A stretch of DNA of 10,450 bases from Candidatus Thorarchaeota archaeon. Its GTDB lineage: Archaea > Asgardarchaeota > Thorarchaeia > Thorarchaeales > Thorarchaeaceae. Shown one piece after another: positions 1 to 6,823 of this stretch. The stretch's first letter is position 1. Each line of letters begins with the position of its first letter. Position numbers and translations under genes: made by a program. The notes beneath the pieces are model-generated. The model made no database searches and had not been told where the DNA came from. It saw only the letters and a program-made list of their open reading frames with translations. Where the stretch lies: positions 1 to 10,450 of the forward strand of contig JAEOUL010000126.1 in assembly GCA_016839345.1 (NCBI GenBank), read 5' to 3'.

Positions 1-599
1 AGGCATCCACATACCCTGAAGCAGGTATCATTGCATCGCAGAGTCTACGGGGAAAGAGAGAGATTCAGCCAGGAGATAAGGTCTTGATCAATGGGGCTGG
101 GGGCGGAATGGGATCATTTGGAATCCAGATTGCGAAATACTACGGAGCAGAAGTTACTGGAGTTGATAGCGCGTTAAAGCTTGAGATGATGAAGTCAATA
201 GGTGCAGATCATGTTATTGATTACAAGGAAACAGACTTCACAAAGACTAGGGAGAGCTACGACTTGATTCTTGACACTGTAGCGCGTCGTTCGTTACGTT
301 CATACCGACGAGTGTTAAATCCCAATGGAATGTTAATCATAGTCGGAGGAAACAGGCGAGCTCTTTTCCGAGCAATAATCCTTGGTCCATTGCTTTCAAG
401 AATGGGAAGCAGGAGTTATGGTATCAATCCTTGGGATCAAGATTTGATGGATGATTATGAGTTGCTTGCAGAGCTTTTTGCAGCTGGGAAAGTGGTTCCG
501 GTAATAGACAAGGTCTATCCATTGAGTGAAGTTCCTGAGGCTATAAGGCGGCTAGAAGAGGGACGCGCCCTAGGAAAGCTAGTTATAACAATGGAGTAA
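1..599 (+). CDS. MDR-family NAD(P)H:quinone reductase / zinc-independent alcohol dehydrogenase-like, 5' partial
   Basis: The reading frame is open from base 3 to the TAA at 597-599 (198 residues), so the gene begins outside the window and the TTG at 84 is an internal codon. What remains is the C-terminal end of the catalytic domain and the full Rossmann domain. The glycine-rich nucleotide loop GAGGGMG lies at visible residues 31-37, followed by the family stretch GADHVIDYKETDF. The C-terminus (VYPLSEVPEAIRRLEEG, then GKLVITME) is typical of the quinone-oxidoreductase branch of the MDR superfamily, which reduces quinones or activated double bonds with NADPH in the cytoplasm. It is much closer to the third gene of this array (1678-2640) than to the second, suggesting tandem duplication. 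The next gene starts 35 bp downstream on the same strand, probably in one operon. Substrate unknown. Confidence 0.9.
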   Translation, partial: ASTYPEAGIIASQSLRGKREIQPGDKVLINGAGGGMGSFGIQIAKYYGAEVTGVDSALKLEMMKSIGADHVIDYKETDFTKTRESYDLILDTVARRSLRSYRRVLNPNGMLIIVGGNRRALFRAIILGPLLSRMGSRSYGINPWDQDLMDDYELLAELFAAGKVVPVIDKVYPLSEVPEAIRRLEEGRALGKLVITME

Positions 600-620
600 C
601 GTAAGAGGCTTCAGACTCTC

Positions 621-625
621 GGAGG
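621..625 (+). promoter_or_regulatory. Shine-Dalgarno site supporting a TTG start
   Basis: GGAGG lies 9 bases before the TTG at 635. That codon gives the expected MDR N-terminus (MKAIVWTKYGPPE), so this ribosome-binding site supports TTG as the true start. Confidence 0.7.
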
Positions 626-634
626 CGGCAACTC

Positions 635-1642
635 TTGAAAGCGATTGTATGGACGAAGTATGGACCTCCGGAGGTTCTTCAGCTGAGAGAGGTTCCCAAA
701 CCGTCCCCAAAAGACAATGAGGTTTTGATCAAAGTTCATGCCACAACAGTTACAATAGGTGACTGCGAGATGAGACGTTTCGAATATCCTTTGATGACGA
801 AACTCATCTTGAGAATGTATATTGGTTTCAGAAGACCAACGAGAATAACTGTACTAGGGATGGAGTTGTCCGGAGTAATTGAGGAAGTTGGAAAGGATGT
901 TACTGAATTCAAGAAAGGAGATCAAGTCTTCGCGGCAACTGGTTTTATTGGTACAGGTACTTGTGCTGAGTACATATGCTTGCCTGAAAAACCTGAAGCA
1001 GGAGCAATTGCAATAAAACCAACCAGCATGACCTTCTACGAGGCCGCTACTGTTCCTGTTGGCGGGCTTGAAGCATTGTCACTTCTAAATAAGGGGAATA
1101 TTCAACCTGGACAAGAAGTTCTAATTATTGGTGGAGGTGGAACTATTGGTCCGTATGCGATACAACTTGCGAAGTACTTTGGGGCTGAAGTGACAGCTAT
1201 AGACAGTACCCAAAAACTGGAAACGCTACGAACCATAGGTGCAGATCATACAATTGACTATACACAAGAAGATTTCACTAGAAGTGACAAGACATATGAT
1301 GTCATTTTTGATGTGGTCGGTACATCATCATATTCTGGTTGTATAAGATCCCTCAAAGAAAACGGAATATATCTCCAGACGTATCCCAAGTTAGGCCGAA
1401 GTATTCGAGGACGATGGACTTCAAAGAGAAGCAATAAGATAGTAATAGGCGGGACATCGACTGATAGCGTTGAAGATCTAAATTTCCTTAGAGAACTTGT
1501 TGAGGCTGGAGAGTTGAAATCTGTCATAGATACGTGCTATCCCTTAGAAAAAACAGCCGAAGCTCACAGGTATGTTGAAACAGGACAGAAAATTGGGAAT
1601 GTGGTCATAGCTGTAGTAAAAAGGGAAAACGATAACATATAG
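635..1642 (+). CDS. MDR-family NAD(P)H-dependent quinone reductase-like oxidoreductase
   Basis: This 335-residue protein is full length for the MDR quinone-reductase group. The N-terminal GroES-like catalytic domain covers roughly residues 1-130. The Rossmann domain follows, with the glycine-rich loop GGGGTIG at residues 166-172 and GADHTIDYTQEDF at 202-214. I see no structural zinc cysteine cluster and no zinc-ligand pattern of true alcohol dehydrogenases, so a zinc-independent NADPH reductase is expected. The loop GGGGTIG departs from the usual GASGGVG of its neighbour at 1678, and TTVTIGD replaces the common SxNxGD motif near residue 40, so it belongs to a distinct subgroup. The TTG start is supported by GGAGG at 621-625 and by the conserved N-terminus. 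It sits 35 bp from each neighbour in a same-strand run of three paralogues. The substrate cannot be inferred. Confidence 0.92.
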   Translation: MKAIVWTKYGPPEVLQLREVPKPSPKDNEVLIKVHATTVTIGDCEMRRFEYPLMTKLILRMYIGFRRPTRITVLGMELSGVIEEVGKDVTEFKKGDQVFAATGFIGTGTCAEYICLPEKPEAGAIAIKPTSMTFYEAATVPVGGLEALSLLNKGNIQPGQEVLIIGGGGTIGPYAIQLAKYFGAEVTAIDSTQKLETLRTIGADHTIDYTQEDFTRSDKTYDVIFDVVGTSSYSGCIRSLKENGIYLQTYPKLGRSIRGRWTSKRSNKIVIGGTSTDSVEDLNFLRELVEAGELKSVIDTCYPLEKTAEAHRYVETGQKIGNVVIAVVKRENDNI

Positions 1643-1677
1643 TGTCTATTATCCCAAAGGTTAGGATGGATGATTAA

Positions 1678-2640
1678 ATGAAAGCGATGGCTTGGACAAG
1701 GTATGGTCCACCAGAAGATCTTGAGCTCCAAGAGATGAACACTCCAATTCCAAAAGACAATGAGGTATTAGTAAAAATTCATGCTGCGTCCCTAAATGCA
1801 GGTGACTTGAAAATGATAAGAGGTGATTCGTTCATTCTCCGCTTAATGAACGGGCTTCGAAAACCAAAACACAAGATACTCGGCGATGACATTGCTGGGG
1901 AGGTCGAAGCAGTCGGTAAAAGCGTGAAACAATTTCAGCCAGGAGATGAGGTATTCGGAGTTAGCAATTTCGGAGCTTTTGCAGAGTATGGTAGTTTTAG
2001 TGAAAAATACTTGGCAAAAAAACCAGCCTCTCTAACATTTGAGCAAGCAGCCACAATACCAATGGCAGCGATAACTGCATTACAAGGTCTTCGAGATAAG
2101 GGGCAGATTCAATCAGGTCATAAGGTTTTGATCAACGGTGCATCAGGAGGCGTTGGTACATTCGCAGTACAGATTGCCAAGTATTATGGGACAGAAGTGA
2201 CTGGAGTATGTAGCACCTCGAAGATGGATATGGTACGTTCAATCGGTGCAGACTATGTCATTGATTATACGCAGGAAGACTTCACCAAAAAGAGTAATCA
2301 CTATGACTTGATTCTTGATGTTGCAGCACATCATTCTATTAGAGATTTCAAACGTGCATTAAATCCCAAAGGAATCTATGTCTGCATTGGAGGGACTATG
2401 TCTCAATTCCTGCAAACCATGCTACTAGGACCATTGATCACATTAAGAGGAAACAAGAAGATGCGCATCGGTTTCGGTAATCCAACCAAAGAAGATTATG
2501 AATTTTTGATAGAGCTTTTTGAAGCAGGCAAAGTCGTACCTGTAATAGATAAAATCTATCCTTTGAGTGAGGTTCCTGAGGCTCTCAAGTATTTTGAAGA
2601 TGGAAACGCCTTAGGTAAAATTGTAATCACAATGAAGTAG
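1678..2640 (+). CDS. MDR-family NAD(P)H:quinone reductase-like oxidoreductase
   Basis: This complete 320-residue MDR protein starts MKAMAWTRYGPPE. It has the N-terminal GroES-like domain (about 1-125, with AASLNAGD at 37-43 and GDEVFG at 89-94). The Rossmann domain has the classical loop GASGGVG at 154-160 and GADYVIDYTQEDF at 190-202. No zinc-binding pattern is visible. The ATG at 1678 is preceded by AGGATGGA (1663-1670), a plausible ribosome-binding site. An upstream in-frame ATG at 1666 is closed by a TAA three codons later, so it cannot be the start. Its C-terminal half is closely related to the partial gene at the window start, while the middle gene of the array is more distant. The likely role is NADPH-dependent reduction of a quinone or enone. 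It is the last gene of the probable three-gene operon. Confidence 0.93.
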   Translation: MKAMAWTRYGPPEDLELQEMNTPIPKDNEVLVKIHAASLNAGDLKMIRGDSFILRLMNGLRKPKHKILGDDIAGEVEAVGKSVKQFQPGDEVFGVSNFGAFAEYGSFSEKYLAKKPASLTFEQAATIPMAAITALQGLRDKGQIQSGHKVLINGASGGVGTFAVQIAKYYGTEVTGVCSTSKMDMVRSIGADYVIDYTQEDFTKKSNHYDLILDVAAHHSIRDFKRALNPKGIYVCIGGTMSQFLQTMLLGPLITLRGNKKMRIGFGNPTKEDYEFLIELFEAGKVVPVIDKIYPLSEVPEALKYFEDGNALGKIVITMK

Positions 2641-2773
2641 ATTCAAAAGCCAGATTTGACAAAGATCATTATCAAGTAGTACTAACTCCAGAGTAGGAGA
2701 GATTCAAACTCGTAGTGCTATCTTGTCGATTCAGTGATTTCCTAAGGACTATGGTCAGTACCACGACTAGACG

Positions 2774-2780
2774 TTTTTAT
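2774..2780 (+). promoter_or_regulatory. Candidate archaeal box A (TATA-like) for the GNAT gene
   Basis: TTTTTAT is centred about 28 bases before the ATG at 2805, where a box A would sit for a leaderless or nearly leaderless transcript. No convincing Shine-Dalgarno site precedes that ATG, which fits. The assignment is from spacing only. Confidence 0.35.
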
Positions 2781-2804
2781 CAACAAGTTATCCAGTTGGA
2801 TGAA

Positions 2805-3254
2805 ATGATTATTCGGGAAGCAACAAGAAAAGATGCTGAGTGGATTCTTCACCATTATCGAGGAATGTTTTTTGCATCTAGCGTATCTGAGAAAGTCTTG
2901 GACGAAACTGAACAAATGACGAAATGCTATCTTACCACAGATTGGACCAAAGATTTTCGTTACTTTCTCGTTGAGGTAAATAGAGAAATCATTGGTGGCT
3001 GCGGTCTTTGCACTTTTAGGATTCCACCTTTACTAGACCAAAAAATAGGTCTTATGGCATACCTATTCAATATGTACATTGAGCCTCAAGAAAGAAGAAA
3101 GGGAATTGGTCGTGCTCTGCTGAATCACATTGTAAGCGTCTGTGTCAGAGAGGAGATAGGATTAGTCATTCTTCATACATCAGAGATAGGTCGATATCTG
3201 TATAGCAAGTATGGATTCACCTCATCAGAGAATCTCATGCATCTTAGAGTATGA
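2805..3254 (+). CDS. GNAT-family N-acetyltransferase (paralogue of the gene at 5738)
   Basis: With the start at 2805 this is a 149-residue single-domain GNAT protein beginning MIIREATRKDAEW, the usual first strand and helix of the fold. The acetyl-CoA pyrophosphate loop RRKGIG (residues 97-102) fits the Q/RxxGxG/A signature and follows MYIEPQE. The C-terminal GRYLYSKYGF (129-138) is the usual motif B region. The family transfers acetyl from acetyl-CoA to an amine; the acceptor is unknown. The frame stays open upstream to a GTG at 2715 and an ATG at 2751. I reject these because the added residues do not look like GNAT and the related gene at 5738 aligns from this methionine. It is convergent with the threonine-synthase-like gene, 44 bp away. 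It resembles the GNAT at 5738-6220 throughout, including ILHHYRGMF against IVHHRIEMF. Confidence 0.85.
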   Translation: MIIREATRKDAEWILHHYRGMFFASSVSEKVLDETEQMTKCYLTTDWTKDFRYFLVEVNREIIGGCGLCTFRIPPLLDQKIGLMAYLFNMYIEPQERRKGIGRALLNHIVSVCVREEIGLVILHTSEIGRYLYSKYGFTSSENLMHLRV

Positions 3255-3298
3255 ATACAAAACGAGTGAAGTAGTTGGATGTACCCCTTATTCATTGA

Positions 3299-4792
3299 TT
3301 AACCTAGCTTCTCAAGTTGAGCAATGGTCCATCTTCCTCTCTCTGAGATTCCATAATAACTTCTTTGCCTCTTGAGAACTTTGCTGGTCCTTGCCTTAAC
3401 AATGAGACCACTATTCTCTAAGTCAGAGAGATGTTGATATATTGCTGGCATCTTTACTCTAATTCCTGAATTTTCAGAGAGCTTTTTCCATATGTCATAT
3501 CCATATGTTTCACCCTCGGAAAGAATTCGCAGTATTTGTAATTTTGTTCTTCCCATTTGAGTGGTAACTCTTCGACCTTCCAATTTTGATAATAACTGTG
3601 TGAGATCATCTTTCCCTTTCACAAATGTCTTTGCGATATCAGGATACTTCAATCCCATTCCAGTAATTATACAGACCACCGATTCGTCTTTGCGTACTAA
3701 ACCCTTTTTGATAGCCTTTTGAAGAACAGCAATAGTTGTAGCCGATGCAGGCTCAGCAAAGACACCCTCCAGTTTTGCTAGAAGTTTCACAGCATCTAGA
3801 ATCTCTTTGTCGGTGACAGCTATTCCTTGTCCACGTGACTCCGAAATGGCTTCAAGTGCAGTATGACCACATAGCGGATCCAACATAGCTAACGGGAGTG
3901 CTAGGGTTGTGGTACATTCTAGAGGAGTCACATCACCAACATCCTGCTCGTATGCTTTGACAATCGGTGCACACCCTTTTGCCTGGGCACCAATAATCCT
4001 AGGATAGGTTCCATCAATAAGTCCCATAGTTTCCAGCTCACGAATCCCCTTCCAAATTGCTGATACATGTCCCCCGGTCCCCATTGGAGCAATAATCCAA
4101 TCGGGATTTGTCCAATTGAGTTGCTCATACACCTCAAGTGCAGTTGTCTTCTTTCCTTCCAAAAAGTGAGGATTTGTGCATCTAACAACATGGCTCCATT
4201 TGCTATCTTCATTAGATTTAGCAATAGCTTGCTCACTATCACGTACAATCTCAATCTCGTCTGCAAAAGCTAGAATCTGGTAGAACTTACCCATGTCGAT
4301 GTTACCCTTTCTACTAATGAACGTCTTGCTTCTCAGACCCGCTCTCGCAGAATATGCTACGAGAGATGCAGACATGTTACCTGCATGCCATGTTCTATTG
4401 TGAACTGAACTGATATTCCACTTTTTTGAGGCAGAGATTTCAATTGTCATTCCACGGTCGAGAAAGGAACCCGTAGGATTTGTTGTATCATCTTTGAGAT
4501 AGAGTTCGTTTAGTCCAATTTCTTTTGCCAGACGATCGCACTTGTGAAGATATGTTCCACCTTCTCCTAAAGAAACTCTAAATTTCTCCTCAATATTCGG
4601 AAGAAGCTCCGTATACTTCCATACACCGGGTCGTCTGTTCCTCAGTTTTCGGAGTGTCAAACTCTCCTTGATCTTCTCATAATCGTAATGTATGAAAAGA
4701 ACACTACTACAATCAGGACATAGGTTCAACGGAAAGGTGTAGGCATGGTCCTTGCCACACTTTGTACACCTCATTCCTTTTATGAAAGACAT
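3299..4792 (-). CDS. Threonine synthase-like pseudoenzyme fused to C-terminal winged helix (putative ligand-sensing regulator)
   Basis: The 497-residue protein has three parts. First is a zinc-ribbon (C9, C12, C25, C28) as in many archaeal threonine synthases. Next is a fold-type II PLP-enzyme domain (about 70-395) with threonine-synthase landmarks: NPTGSF (105-110), AGN (137-139), the phosphate loop GTGGH (238-242), EPASAT (347-352) and TGMGLK (377-382). Last is a winged helix at about 407-497 with the PadR/ArsR-like pattern GYDIWKKL, then IYQHLSDLENSGLI and RSYYGISERGR. In active enzymes the motif is GSFKDRG and its lysine holds PLP. Here residue 111 is leucine (GSFLDRG, codon CTC at 4460-4462), so ordinary PLP catalysis should be lost. 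STGN is AGN here, and the usual TPL is TYL (80-82). I infer a transcription regulator whose former enzyme domain senses a metabolite. An annotation as active threonine synthase would probably be wrong. ATG at 4792 lies about 33 bases from a TATA-like tract. Confidence 0.88.
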   Translation of the reverse strand: MSFIKGMRCTKCGKDHAYTFPLNLCPDCSSVLFIHYDYEKIKESLTLRKLRNRRPGVWKYTELLPNIEEKFRVSLGEGGTYLHKCDRLAKEIGLNELYLKDDTTNPTGSFLDRGMTIEISASKKWNISSVHNRTWHAGNMSASLVAYSARAGLRSKTFISRKGNIDMGKFYQILAFADEIEIVRDSEQAIAKSNEDSKWSHVVRCTNPHFLEGKKTTALEVYEQLNWTNPDWIIAPMGTGGHVSAIWKGIRELETMGLIDGTYPRIIGAQAKGCAPIVKAYEQDVGDVTPLECTTTLALPLAMLDPLCGHTALEAISESRGQGIAVTDKEILDAVKLLAKLEGVFAEPASATTIAVLQKAIKKGLVRKDESVVCIITGMGLKYPDIAKTFVKGKDDLTQLLSKLEGRRVTTQMGRTKLQILRILSEGETYGYDIWKKLSENSGIRVKMPAIYQHLSDLENSGLIVKARTSKVLKRQRSYYGISERGRWTIAQLEKLG

Positions 4793-4803
4793 TCTAATTT
4801 CTT

Positions 4804-4835
4804 CTTATATATAAGGTTATTATTATATATTCCTA
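4804..4835. promoter_or_regulatory. Shared AT-rich divergent promoter region
   Basis: The patch contains the perfect 12-bp palindrome CTTATATATAAG (4804-4815) and TATTATATAT (4821-4830). Read on the minus strand, the second tract is centred about 34 bases from the ATG at 4792, fitting a box A for a transcript with almost no leader. Read on the plus strand, either tract could serve the gene at 4884, giving a leader of roughly 30-50 bases that contains AGGAG at 4867-4871. Two divergent genes thus appear to share one TATA-rich patch. Transcription start sites are not known. Confidence 0.55.
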
Positions 4836-4849
4836 ATTTTGTCAATCAC

Positions 4850-4859
4850 ATGTATACAT
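4850..4859. promoter_or_regulatory. Candidate operator palindrome ATGTATACAT
   Basis: This perfect 10-bp palindrome lies between the TATA-rich patch and the start of the PadR-type gene, near its predicted transcription start. PadR-family operators are commonly built from ATGT/ACAT half-sites, usually with a spacer, which is absent here. Binding by either neighbouring winged helix is an inference. Confidence 0.35.
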
Positions 4860-4883
4860 TAACTCTAGGAGTACAGATTTTGA

Positions 4884-5738
4884 ATGAAAGAGAATAATGG
4901 ACTTTTGAAAGATAGAATTCTCTTAAGTCTTGACAACAGTCCAGCCCATGGATATGACCTGTTGAAGATATTGGAAAAGGATGATCAGACTATCATGATA
5001 ACTACACTCTATCGTTGGCTCCATGAAATGGAATCAAAGGGTCTAGTGGAGAGCGAACTCCAATCAAGTCCCTATGGTCCTCCAAGAAGAGTCTATAGAG
5101 TAGGTCATGAAGGTGGCTCTAGACTACGCAATATGATACGAAATGCAATCGAAGTCATAACCCATTTTTATGAAAAATACACACATTCCAGAATAACATC
5201 AACATGCAAATTGATACCAAAAGATAACTCACTCTTCAGTGGAGCAGTTCTCTTTTCCTCTGCTCCGAGAATGAACAAATTTGATTTGAATCTATTATAT
5301 ACCTTAGCTAAGAAATGTAATGGATCTAAAATTCACATCCTCGGAAACAAACAACCTCTTGAGATTCAAGAGATTCCGCATCGAATGATAAAGGGGGATA
5401 TTACAGAAATCAAATCCCGAAGGAGCAGATATTCTCTTGTTTGGCTTAATGGAGTTCCTGATTATCACATCCTTCCACTTGCTTTGGAAGAAATCCGTAG
5501 AGTGTTGAAGGAAGACGGGACTCTTATAATGACCTCTCCTCTGACATTCTTCGAAGAACCTCAAAACCCATCTCTTGGTTCATTCCTGAAGTACACATCA
5601 GTGAATCTCTTCCCAGATATTGGTGTAAAAGATGGGAATCATATATTAAGAATAATCGATGGATTCTTTCCAGGTACTTGTGTTTGTGAAGCATTTCCAG
5701 AGTTCGCTGTGTTCAAAGCAACTAAGAAGAATGATTAA
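4884..5738 (+). CDS. PadR-type winged-helix protein fused to degenerate methyltransferase-like domain
   Basis: The 284-residue protein opens with a PadR-type winged helix (about 6-95): ILLSLDNSPAHGYDLLKIL, then TLYRWLHEMESKGLV as recognition region, and RRVYRV as the wing. From about residue 105 a second domain follows. The stretch SLVWLNGVPDYHILPLALEE, then IRRVLKEDGTLIM (184-216), matches the late motifs of class I SAM-dependent methyltransferases, where a strand with an acidic or Asn residue precedes an EIxRVLKxGG helix-strand unit. The expected SAM-binding loop (GxGxG) is not recognisable in SGAVLFSSAPRMNK (119-132), so the domain may bind a ligand rather than methylate. The gene is divergent from the threonine-synthase-like regulator. 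Its TAA shares one base with the ATG of the next GNAT gene, implying translational coupling. AGGAG lies 12 bases before the ATG, slightly far. The ligand and DNA targets are unknown. Confidence 0.82.
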   Translation: MKENNGLLKDRILLSLDNSPAHGYDLLKILEKDDQTIMITTLYRWLHEMESKGLVESELQSSPYGPPRRVYRVGHEGGSRLRNMIRNAIEVITHFYEKYTHSRITSTCKLIPKDNSLFSGAVLFSSAPRMNKFDLNLLYTLAKKCNGSKIHILGNKQPLEIQEIPHRMIKGDITEIKSRRSRYSLVWLNGVPDYHILPLALEEIRRVLKEDGTLIMTSPLTFFEEPQNPSLGSFLKYTSVNLFPDIGVKDGNHILRIIDGFFPGTCVCEAFPEFAVFKATKKND

Positions 5739-6220
5739 TGAGAATCGTGGTATCCAGAATGAAAGTGAGATTGGCAAAAAGGGAGGACATTCCTTGGATT
5801 GTTCACCATCGAATTGAGATGTTTAGAAGTATGGGATATACTGATGACATATTAGCTAATGCCCAACCCGAGATCGAGAAGTTTTTGGAGAATGATTGGG
5901 TTGGTGACCCAAGGTGTTTTCTAGCTATTGAAGAAGGAACGGTTGTCGGTGGGTGTGCTGTTTCTATTTACTCAAGGCTTCCTAATCCAAGAAAGACTCA
6001 TGGAGCCAAAATCGGGTACATTCACAATCTGTTTATTGAGCCCAAGTACAGAAACAGGAGAATTGCTACAGCCTTATTACTCGAAGTGTTTGCGATCTGC
6101 AAGAAAGAAGGGATATTCAAATTCACCCTTCACGATACCGACATGAGTGCGGGAATATATAATCGACTTGGCTTCAAGAAAGTTGAGAATTACTATGATC
6201 TGTGGGTGGATCCTGAATAG
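5738..6220 (+). CDS. GNAT-family N-acetyltransferase with atypical acetyl-CoA loop
   Basis: This 160-residue GNAT is read from an ATG that overlaps the preceding stop by one base (TAATG), the typical arrangement for translational coupling with the PadR-type regulator. A second ATG at 5759 gives MKVRLAKREDIPW, which aligns with the start of the related GNAT at 2805, so the first seven residues may be untranslated. Other shared features are IVHHRIEMF (21-29), FIEPKY (99-104) and GIYNRLGF (139-146). The acetyl-CoA signature Q/RxxGxG/A reads RNRRIA (105-110), with Arg108 (codon AGA at 6059-6061) in place of the conserved glycine, so cofactor binding may be weakened. The acceptor is unknown. Being coupled to a regulator, it may be the first output of that regulator or act with it. 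Confidence 0.87.
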   Translation: MRIVVSRMKVRLAKREDIPWIVHHRIEMFRSMGYTDDILANAQPEIEKFLENDWVGDPRCFLAIEEGTVVGGCAVSIYSRLPNPRKTHGAKIGYIHNLFIEPKYRNRRIATALLLEVFAICKKEGIFKFTLHDTDMSAGIYNRLGFKKVENYYDLWVDPE

Positions 6221-6221
6221 A

Positions 6222-6233
6222 TGAGTTAACTCA
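6222..6233. repeat. 12-bp perfect palindrome in convergent spacer
   Basis: TGAGTTAACTCA directly follows the GNAT stop codon at 6218-6220, between two convergent genes. It has no loop and no T-tract, so it is not a standard terminator. A protein-binding site or chance are both possible. Confidence 0.3.
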
Positions 6234-6276
6234 ACAATACATTGTACCCGAAAACAGTAGATGAGAATTCCCAATT

Positions 6277-6819
6277 TTAAGAATTGAGAGGTAAAACAGT
6301 GGGTCCATTCCACTCTTCTCTAAGAATGCTGAATATTGAAAGATCTCTAAGTCTTCCAGAAAAGAATCCTAGCTGTCTAAGTATGCCTTCAAACTGAAAA
6401 CCACACTTCTCCAAAACGCGTTTAGATGCCATATTCGTTGTCGCACAAATAGCCTGGATTCTGTCTAACGGATGTACAAGAAACAGGTAATCAAGAACTA
6501 ACCGTACTGCTTCTGTACAATATCCGTTTCCACGTTCATCTGGAATTAGAAAATAACCTACTTCTTTTGATTTTGCATATCCTCCAAACTTCGAGTCAAA
6601 GTAATGCAGGATTCCTATCTTGGAACCATCCTTCTTTTCAATGACGAATGTTCCATGATCAGATGAGCGTGTACCATAGAAGTTCTCTGCTTCAATGATA
6701 GACCTTTGTCTACCCAGGAGGAACTCACCCATGACCTCAACACTGTTCACCCATTCTGTGTATAGTTCAAAATCATCTCGTTCGATTATCCTCAGATTAA
6801 CAGTCTTACCTTTCAGCAA
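6277..6819 (-). CDS. RimJ/RimL-type GNAT acetyltransferase
   Basis: Read from a TTG at 6819 this is a 180-residue protein of the ribosomal-protein acetyltransferase (RimJ/RimL, Acetyltransf_3) type. Landmarks are GKTVNLRIIERDDF (4-17), EVGYFLIPDERGNGY (86-100) with acetyl-CoA loop RGNGYC (96-101), and the C-terminal NMASKRVLEKCGFQFEG (129-145). The last loop position is Cys where Gly or Ala is usual. The start choice rests on AAGGTGA (minus strand, 6830-6824), four bases before the TTG, and on family length. An in-frame ATG at 6882 would add 21 residues with no resemblance to the family. Such enzymes acetylate protein N-termini, small amines or antibiotics, and the sequence does not tell which. 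It converges on the GNAT at 5738 but is of a different subfamily. Confidence 0.87.
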   Translation of the reverse strand: MLKGKTVNLRIIERDDFELYTEWVNSVEVMGEFLLGRQRSIIEAENFYGTRSSDHGTFVIEKKDGSKIGILHYFDSKFGGYAKSKEVGYFLIPDERGNGYCTEAVRLVLDYLFLVHPLDRIQAICATTNMASKRVLEKCGFQFEGILRQLGFFSGRLRDLSIFSILREEWNGPTVLPLNS

Positions 6820-6823
6820 ATCG

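Noticed and set aside
2715..2804. GTG-initiated N-terminal extension of the first GNAT
   Set aside because: The 30 extra residues do not resemble the GNAT fold, a TATA-like box lies within them, and the related GNAT aligns from the ATG at 2805.
3928..4266. 112-codon frame inside the threonine-synthase-like gene
   Set aside because: Same-strand shadow of a clearly conserved protein in another frame.
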